Below are positions 6,516-10,797 of a stretch of 10,797 bases of DNA, one piece after another. The notes under the pieces are model-generated. The model was given only the letters and a program-made list of their open reading frames with translations. It was not told where the DNA came from and did not search any database. Within the stretch, counting starts at the first letter, position 1, and the number at the start of each line of letters is the position of its first letter. Made by a program: the position numbers and the translations under genes. The DNA comes from Cyclobacteriaceae bacterium (GTDB lineage: Bacteria > Bacteroidota > Bacteroidia > Cytophagales > Cyclobacteriaceae). The stretch is from NCBI GenBank assembly GCA_025363495.1, contig JANYDR010000502.1:1-10797 (forward strand). Reading direction: 5' to 3'.

Positions 6516-7805
6516 CTACGAAGCCGCAATCTTCCCAATAGCTTCAATCAACCTATCAAGATCTCTTGTCGTTGTATAGACGTGAGGTGTAACTCTTACA
6601 GCACTCACGTTCTCCCAAATGATCGGAGTAGTATGTATCTGGTAATCACTGAAAAGTTTGGAGACTATATCTCCCGGTGCCAGTCCATCGATGCTGAACG
6701 TTCCCAGTGCGCAGGAGTATTCCGGTTTTAATGAGATATGAAGCTTGACTCTTGGATTTTTGGTAACGGCATTGCACCAATACAATTTCAAATAATGAAG
6801 TCGTTCCTGTTTACGCTTACCGCCAATGGCATTGTGAAAATCAATAGCCTGACCGATTGCCTGTTCCGGGGCAAAAGAACGCGTGCCCAGTGCTTCGAAC
6901 TTGCGTATGTCTCCGCTTTGTGGTTTGTCATTTGGAAACAAAGGCCAGGTTTTTTCGATAAGATCTTTTTTAACGTACATCATCCCCGTACCAAAAGGAG
7001 CGCAAAGCCACTTGTGTAGACTTGTTCCAAAATAATCGCAATTGAAATCAGAAATTTTATAATCTACATGAGCGAATGAATGTGCTGCATCTACAATACT
7101 GATGATGCCACGCTTCCGTGCCTCAGCGCAAAGTTTTGCCGCTGGAACAATCTGACCGGTCCAGGTCATTAGGTGAGTGATATGCCAGATCTTTGTCTTC
7201 GGTGTGGTGGCATTTATGTAGGCTTTCAACACAATGTCATCATTGTCGAATGGTAAGTCAAGATTGATCCAATTGATCTTAACACCTTCACGCAGCTCGC
7301 GCTGTTTCCAGGCATGGATCATGTTTGGATAATCCTGTTTTGTCATCACGATTTCGTCACCGCGCTTCATGTCGATTCCCCAGGTGAAAGTACCGAGCGC
7401 TTCCGTTGTATTTCTATTAATAGCAATTTCTTCACCTGAAACACCCGCGAGGTCGGCCAGTTTTCTGCGAAGTGGCTCTCGACCTTTGTCCAGTATTTGC
7501 CACATATAATAAGTGGGGGCTTCGTTGCTCAAATGATAGTAACGGTCCACGGCATCCTGAACTACTTTAGGCTGAGGACTAACTCCACCATTATTCAGGT
7601 TTAAAATATTAGGAGTAACCGTAAATGCCTGCGCCATTCGCGCCCACAGATCTTCATCATCGGCTGCCATTTCAGGCGAAAGTTCATTCAACGAAAACAG
7701 CGCATCCGAAATGTCTGAAGCCAGCGCTTGTTGGGAAAGAGATGTAAGGGACACTGCCCCAGCCAGGCCGAGGGATTTGCGGAAAAAGGATCTGCGGGAG
7801 TTCAT
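6516..7805 (-). CDS. Tat-exported class V aminotransferase-fold enzyme (isopenicillin-N epimerase-like)
   Basis: This 429-residue PLP-dependent enzyme starts with a twin-arginine signal, SRRSFFRK at 3-10, then a weakly hydrophobic stretch and a probable cleavage site after ALA at 27-29. It should therefore be folded with its cofactor in the cytoplasm and exported by Tat. NRNTTEALGT (130-139) is the phosphate-binding segment, VDAAHS (238-243) contains the cofactor-ring aspartate D239, and SLHKWL (262-267) holds the Schiff-base lysine K265. RVTPHVYTTTRDLDRLIEAI near the C-terminus is common to the family. The family includes isopenicillin-N epimerase, cysteine desulfurases and kynureninase-like proteins. 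The reaction of this member is not known, and beta-lactam synthesis should not be assumed. Its start lies 144 bases below the DUF2721 stop. Confidence 0.92.
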   Translation of the reverse strand: MNSRRSFFRKSLGLAGAVSLTSLSQQALASDISDALFSLNELSPEMAADDEDLWARMAQAFTVTPNILNLNNGGVSPQPKVVQDAVDRYYHLSNEAPTYYMWQILDKGREPLRRKLADLAGVSGEEIAINRNTTEALGTFTWGIDMKRGDEIVMTKQDYPNMIHAWKQRELREGVKINWINLDLPFDNDDIVLKAYINATTPKTKIWHITHLMTWTGQIVPAAKLCAEARKRGIISIVDAAHSFAHVDYKISDFNCDYFGTSLHKWLCAPFGTGMMYVKKDLIEKTWPLFPNDKPQSGDIRKFEALGTRSFAPEQAIGQAIDFHNAIGGKRKQERLHYLKLYWCNAVTKNPRVKLHISLKPEYSCALGTFSIDGLAPGDIVSKLFSDYQIHTTPIIWENVSAVRVTPHVYTTTRDLDRLIEAIGKIAAS

Positions 7806-7949
7806 AATGAAGAATTAAGGAATTAAAAATGTCTCTACCATAATTAGTGATCCGGGCAATGAAGATAGGGAATTAGAGGGAAATAGTTACTGTTAAAGTT
7901 ATGGGAAAGGGTTAACATCAACACCTGCAGGCATGAGCACATGCACTCA
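7806..7949. other. Gap between DUF2721 and PLP enzyme genes
   Basis: These 144 A/T-rich bases should contain the promoter of the PLP-enzyme gene if it has its own. A TATCTTCA sequence on the minus strand (near 7865) is a partial match to the Bacteroidota TAnnTTTG box, but I find no partner box at the right distance. A small stem, GCATG (7931-7935) with CATGC (7940-7944), lies just below the DUF2721 stop. Nothing else is recognised. Confidence 0.3.
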
Positions 7950-8342
7950 TTATTCCATATCCTTCAACTCAATCTCCAGCGCCCTCGTGCTTATAAAAAT
8001 TTCATTCAATGACAACGCGAGCGATATTAACAAGAATAACAAGCTCAGCGCAAAAATGGCGTAAGCTCCTCTTTCGTGTTCGAGGTAAATAAAAAGCATC
8101 GACAATACACAGAAGAAGAAGCTAAGAATACCGCTGGCCTGCATTTGCTTTATAAGAGTCAGCCTTCGATGGAGGTTTACAATCTGTGCTTTTACAAGGT
8201 GCTTGTCTTCTTGCAATAATTTGTATTCAGTGTGGAGTTTGCGAATCAAGGAAGCCAAGGCAAGAAAACGATTTGTGTAGGCAAGCATTAATAAGGTTAT
8301 GGCGGGGAAGAGGAGAGCTGGGGTGTTGATTGAGATTTGCAT
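7950..8342 (-). CDS. DUF2721 family membrane protein
   Basis: This 130-residue membrane protein of unknown function is recognised as DUF2721. Diagnostic stretches are NTPALLFPAITLLMLAYTNR near the start, RRLTLIKQMQASGILSF in the middle and LSLNEIFISTRALEIELKDM at the end. About three helices are visible (roughly residues 7-30, 72-92 and 96-116). A charged, probably helical cytoplasmic section of about 40 residues lies between the first two. I chose the ATG at 8342 because MQISINTPALLFP is the family start. An in-frame GTG at 8363 would add seven residues (reading YNKIND after the start) with no better ribosome-binding sequence. It lies downstream of the MFS gene but behind a long hairpin, so it may be transcribed separately. 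Confidence 0.85.
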   Translation of the reverse strand: MQISINTPALLFPAITLLMLAYTNRFLALASLIRKLHTEYKLLQEDKHLVKAQIVNLHRRLTLIKQMQASGILSFFFCVLSMLFIYLEHERGAYAIFALSLLFLLISLALSLNEIFISTRALEIELKDME

Positions 8343-8412
8343 ATCGTTGATTTTATTGTACACGTGGTTTTATTGTCCTCGTCAGATTATTACAATCAGA
8401 ATTCTGAAGTTT

Positions 8413-8503
8413 AGATGTTAGAAGCTGGAGGTTAGAAGTTCTGAGTCATCGATTGAGGTGTTGCTGCGGACTTCCAACCTCTAACCTCCAGTCTCCAACC
8501 TCC
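8413..8503 (-). repeat. Long hairpin repeat after the MFS gene, possible terminator
   Basis: Arms 8413-8440 and 8476-8503 are 28 bases each with a 35-base loop. Folded as minus-strand RNA, 22 pairs are Watson-Crick, four are G-U and two are mismatched. The core CTGGAGGTTAGA matches perfectly. The stem begins four bases after the MFS stop codon (8510-8508), so it is in the right place and orientation to end or protect that transcript. The arms are built of purine-rich units like GGAGGTT and TTAGAAG, a type I recall as a dispersed repeat in Bacteroidota. Family membership is unchecked. Confidence 0.75.
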
Positions 8504-8507
8504 AAGA

Positions 8508-9737
8508 TTAATTAACATTTTCCAGCTTCCTGATTGCCGGTGCTCTCCACGTAGTAATACCTACCACTAACAATGTCATCGCCCCTCCAATAATAACCGA
8601 AGGGACTACTTTAAAAAGTTTTGCAGTTACGCCGGATTCAAATGCCCCAATTTCATTTGAAGACCCAATGAAGATATTATTCACAGCAGATACCCGGCCC
8701 TTCATATTTTCTGGTGTCAAAGTTTGAAGTAACGTGCCTCTAACAATAACACTCACGCAATCAAATGCTCCGCTGATGGCCAACACTCCCATGGATAACC
8801 AAAAATTAGTGGAGACGGCAAATAAAATCATGCATACTCCAAAACCTCCAACAGCACACAATAGAATTTTTCCCATGCTTTTCTTTATGGGATTATGTGT
8901 CAGATAAACTGCTGTGAGTACAGCACCAATTCCAGGAGCTGATCTCAGAAACCCAAGACCAATTTTCCCCACACCAAGAATCTGGTCGGCAAAAATTGGG
9001 AGAAGCGCAACTGCTCCTCCAAAAAGAACGGCAAAGAGATCCAGCGAAATGGCATTAAGAATAATCTTATTCTGAAATACGAATTGAAGACCTGCTTTAA
9101 TTTTTTCAATGATTCCCTGCTCTTCGCTAATGGCCGGTAACGGTCGGTTTGCTACAGTCATTGCCAGGATAACCCCCATTAACATGAGTGATGCATCAAT
9201 GCTATAAGCAGCAGTGATTCCAAAGAAACCATATATCAAACCTCCTATTGGCGGACCTCCAATGGAAGCCATTTCCCATAAGGTACTATTCCAGGAAATT
9301 GCGTTTTGATATAATTCGCGAGGTACTAACTGTGGCATGAATGAAAAGACTGCTGGAGTAATAAATCCCCTGGCGATTCCACTGATAAAAATTACAATGT
9401 AAATAGGCAGCACTCCGTTTTGTAAAATAAAGCTTGCTATATCGGTAGTGAATGATAAGAGGGTGAGGGAACAAACAAATAATGTTGACATCGTAATGAT
9501 GATAATTTGCTTTCGCTGAACGATATCAGCTAGGTGTCCTGCATACAATGATACAGCAATAGATGGTACAGCTTCCGCGAGCCCAATCAATCCTAACGAT
9601 AATGGGTCTCTTGTAATTTCATACACTTGCCATCCAACAACAACTGCCTGTATCTGAATGGCCAGCGTCACACAAAATCTGGCACTAATAAATAATCTAA
9701 AGTCGCGTATCTGTAGTGCTGCGTACGGGTTACTCAT
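8508..9737 (-). CDS. MFS transporter, EntS-like (MFS_3) family
   Basis: This 409-residue inner-membrane protein has about twelve hydrophobic helices arranged as two groups of six. The start ALQIRDFRLFISARFCVTLA and the following QVYEITRDPLSLGLIGLAEA are typical of the EntS-type branch of the major facilitator superfamily. The loop 2-3 signature appears as GHLADIVQRKQI (67-78), in which the usual DR.GRR is altered to DIVQRK. RGTLLQTLTPENMKGRVSAVNNIFIG (333-358) is the equivalent conserved loop in the second half. The best-known relatives export siderophores or drugs using the proton gradient. The substrate here is unknown. The ATG at 9737 overlaps the stop of the upstream kinase gene by 8 bases (ATGAGTAA), so translation is likely coupled. 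Confidence 0.92.
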   Translation of the reverse strand: MSNPYAALQIRDFRLFISARFCVTLAIQIQAVVVGWQVYEITRDPLSLGLIGLAEAVPSIAVSLYAGHLADIVQRKQIIIITMSTLFVCSLTLLSFTTDIASFILQNGVLPIYIVIFISGIARGFITPAVFSFMPQLVPRELYQNAISWNSTLWEMASIGGPPIGGLIYGFFGITAAYSIDASLMLMGVILAMTVANRPLPAISEEQGIIEKIKAGLQFVFQNKIILNAISLDLFAVLFGGAVALLPIFADQILGVGKIGLGFLRSAPGIGAVLTAVYLTHNPIKKSMGKILLCAVGGFGVCMILFAVSTNFWLSMGVLAISGAFDCVSVIVRGTLLQTLTPENMKGRVSAVNNIFIGSSNEIGAFESGVTAKLFKVVPSVIIGGAMTLLVVGITTWRAPAIRKLENVN

Positions 9738-10278
9738 TCACTAAAATCTTTTCAATTCCTTCTATCGCTTTCTTCCTTCGTTCTTCCCGGTGGCCTGAAA
9801 TTTCAATGGTGGGAATTTTTGATCCGGCAGCTTCTTTTTTATAGATGTCCCAGAAGTATTCACGCTTCTGCGGATGTTCCCGCTGCGGATCTTCTTCCCA
9901 GGGAATATCGATGTTTGTCAGAAGCAACAAATCATAATGGCGGGAGTTCATTGCCTTAATGATTTCAGGATCACAAACACCAAACTTTTCCTCACTCCAT
10001 ACTTTCATCACGATCAGATTAGTATCACATATCAAAACACGGTTGGCATTTTGCATCCACTCGTCTTCTACCCGTAGTTGCCCATGGGCTATTTTGGTTA
10101 GGTCAGATTGATCGTATGCCCTGTTGAGTTTATCAAGATAAGCACGTGCATACTCGGGGACCCATTCAGTTTTGAAATAGGAAGCCAGGTATTTTGATAA
10201 ATCAGTTTTACCAGTGCATTCAGGCCCAATAATGGCCACCTTTTTTAAGGAGGAAGAAGATGGATGAGTTGCCAGCAT
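9730..10278 (-). CDS. NadR-like nicotinamide riboside kinase (AAA_28-type ATPase)
   Basis: This 182-residue P-loop kinase resembles the C-terminal ribosylnicotinamide kinase domain of NadR, which phosphorylates nicotinamide riboside to NMN in NAD salvage. The Walker A motif is GPECTGKT (18-25). EYAR (42-45) and the CDTNLIVMKVW block with D85 match the substrate side of the family. YDLLLLTNIDIPWEEDPQREHP (115-136) is the phosphate-handling and lid segment. There is no DNA-binding domain and no adenylyltransferase domain, so this is a stand-alone kinase rather than a full NadR. The ATG at 10278 is the only in-frame start before the P-loop. No pnuC transporter gene is beside it; instead it overlaps an MFS gene. 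Related P-loop proteins with other substrates cannot be excluded. Confidence 0.85.
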   Translation of the reverse strand: MLATHPSSSSLKKVAIIGPECTGKTDLSKYLASYFKTEWVPEYARAYLDKLNRAYDQSDLTKIAHGQLRVEDEWMQNANRVLICDTNLIVMKVWSEEKFGVCDPEIIKAMNSRHYDLLLLTNIDIPWEEDPQREHPQKREYFWDIYKKEAAGSKIPTIEISGHREERRKKAIEGIEKILVNE

Positions 10279-10402
10279 TTCTTTTTATTAGGGTGGCAAG
10301 TTACCAGAAATAGCGTCAATTTGACCTCATTCGCGGTTGTGTAATCACTCGCGATTTTAATAAGCCATCATGTCTCCTTATCTTTCAGGTTAAATTATTG
10401 GC
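10279..10402. promoter_or_regulatory. Divergent promoter region, kinase / amine oxidase
   Basis: These 124 bases lie between divergent starts. On the plus strand, TATCTTTC (10379-10386) matches the Bacteroidota TAnnTTTG box at seven of eight positions. A TTTT (10355-10358) lies 20 bases before it, at the spacing expected for the upstream TTTG box. This would put the transcript start about ten bases before the GTG at 10403. No convincing box was found for the kinase direction. Confidence 0.4.
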
Positions 10403-10797
10403 GTGAAGAGGCGGAAAGCGTTAAAGCAAATTGGTTGGGGTCTTTCAGGAGGTATGCTTTTACCGTCCTTGCTGGACGCATGCGCCAGTAAAGATCCTGG
10501 GCCGGAGGTTCTGTTCAATGGAACCGTTGCTATCATTGGTGCTGGCGCAGCAGGTCTATATATTGCCGATATTCTTCATTCGAAAGGGATTAGTGTAACC
10601 GTCTTTGAGGCGCGCGATCAAATTGGCGGAAGAATTTGCTCTGTTCGCAATCAATCAATTGTCAAATATCCTGTCATCACACAATTAAGTTCTGATTTTC
10701 CTCTCGAGCTTGGAGCTCAAACCATTACAGGTTCAGACTCTATAATGGGAAAAATTTTCCAGGCATATAGCCTGACCTCAGTTGAGTTCTTATCAGC
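10403..10797 (+). CDS. FAD-dependent amine oxidase, Tat lipoprotein (N-terminal part, cut by right edge)
   Basis: A GTG start at 10403 opens a frame that runs off the window after 131 residues. The N-terminus KRRKALKQIGWG is a twin-arginine signal. The hydrophobic part ends at LLDAC, which fits a lipobox with C27 lipidated, so the enzyme should be exported folded with FAD and anchored in a membrane. The Rossmann motif is VAIIGAGAAGLYIA, with GAGAAG at 46-51. E69 (FEARD) would bind the FAD ribose, and GGR (75-77) followed by LELGAQTI (101-108) is the flavin monoamine oxidase signature. An in-frame TAA at 10391 and the lack of an upstream ATG support GTG. An internal ATG at 10454 has AGGAGG just in front but would lose the twin-arginine signal. 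Substrate specificity cannot be judged without the C-terminal half. Confidence 0.85.
   Translation, partial: MKRRKALKQIGWGLSGGMLLPSLLDACASKDPGPEVLFNGTVAIIGAGAAGLYIADILHSKGISVTVFEARDQIGGRICSVRNQSIVKYPVITQLSSDFPLELGAQTITGSDSIMGKIFQAYSLTSVEFLS

Noticed and set aside
3964..7805. A beta-lactam biosynthesis or resistance cluster
   Set aside because: Only the family names point that way. There is no ACV synthetase, isopenicillin-N synthase or beta-lactamase in the window, and both families contain many proteins with other substrates.
7931..7944. GCATG/CATGC hairpin as a terminator for DUF2721
   Set aside because: A 5-bp stem without a following U run is expected by chance too often, so it is mentioned only within the gap entry.
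8343..8363. GTG start of the DUF2721 gene seven residues earlier
   Set aside because: The ATG at 8342 gives the usual family N-terminus, and no ribosome-binding sequence favours the GTG.
10451..10456. ATG at 10454 as the main start of the amine oxidase
   Set aside because: AGGAGG touches the ATG with too little spacing, and this start would remove the twin-arginine signal that leads into the lipobox.

Overview
The window looks like chromosomal DNA of a member of the Bacteroidota, probably class Cytophagia. The evidence is a DUF4293 protein (a family I know almost only from this phylum), gene starts with almost no Shine-Dalgarno sequences, and short intergenic palindromes of kinds I remember as dispersed repeats in such genomes. 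The genus cannot be fixed from sequence alone. Coding density is high and no gap between genes exceeds about 155 bases. I see no tRNA, rRNA, CRISPR array, transposase or phage gene. The window holds eleven genes, of which the first and last run off the edges.

Left block (1-2756, minus strand): a PcaF/PaaJ-type acyl-CoA thiolase, then truA (tRNA pseudouridine synthase), then the N-terminal half of an ABC exporter, which runs off the left edge. A 113-bp near-perfect palindrome lies between the thiolase and truA. A second, shorter hairpin repeat covers the translation start region of the ABC exporter.

Middle plus-strand pair (2846-3835): a small four-helix DUF4293 membrane protein and Tpx, an atypical 2-Cys thiol peroxidase, 27 bases apart. 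They diverge from the thiolase and converge on the penicillin-acylase gene.

Middle minus block (3964-8342): in order of transcription, a DUF2721 membrane protein, a Tat-exported PLP enzyme of the class V aminotransferase/isopenicillin-N-epimerase type, and a lipoprotein of the penicillin acylase Ntn-hydrolase family. Both enzymes are predicted to work outside the cytoplasm. They may share a role in processing amides or amino-acid derivatives, but nothing here fixes the substrate.

Right block (8508-10278, minus strand): a NadR-like nicotinamide riboside kinase overlaps by 8 bases with a 12-helix MFS transporter, so the two are probably translated together. Diverging from them at 10403 on the plus strand is the start of an FAD-dependent amine oxidase with a twin-arginine signal and a lipobox, cut by the right edge.

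No clearly new multigene system is visible; the genes are mostly ordinary housekeeping or accessory genes. The most unusual content is in the gaps, where at least five different inverted or tandem repeats sit next to stop or start codons.
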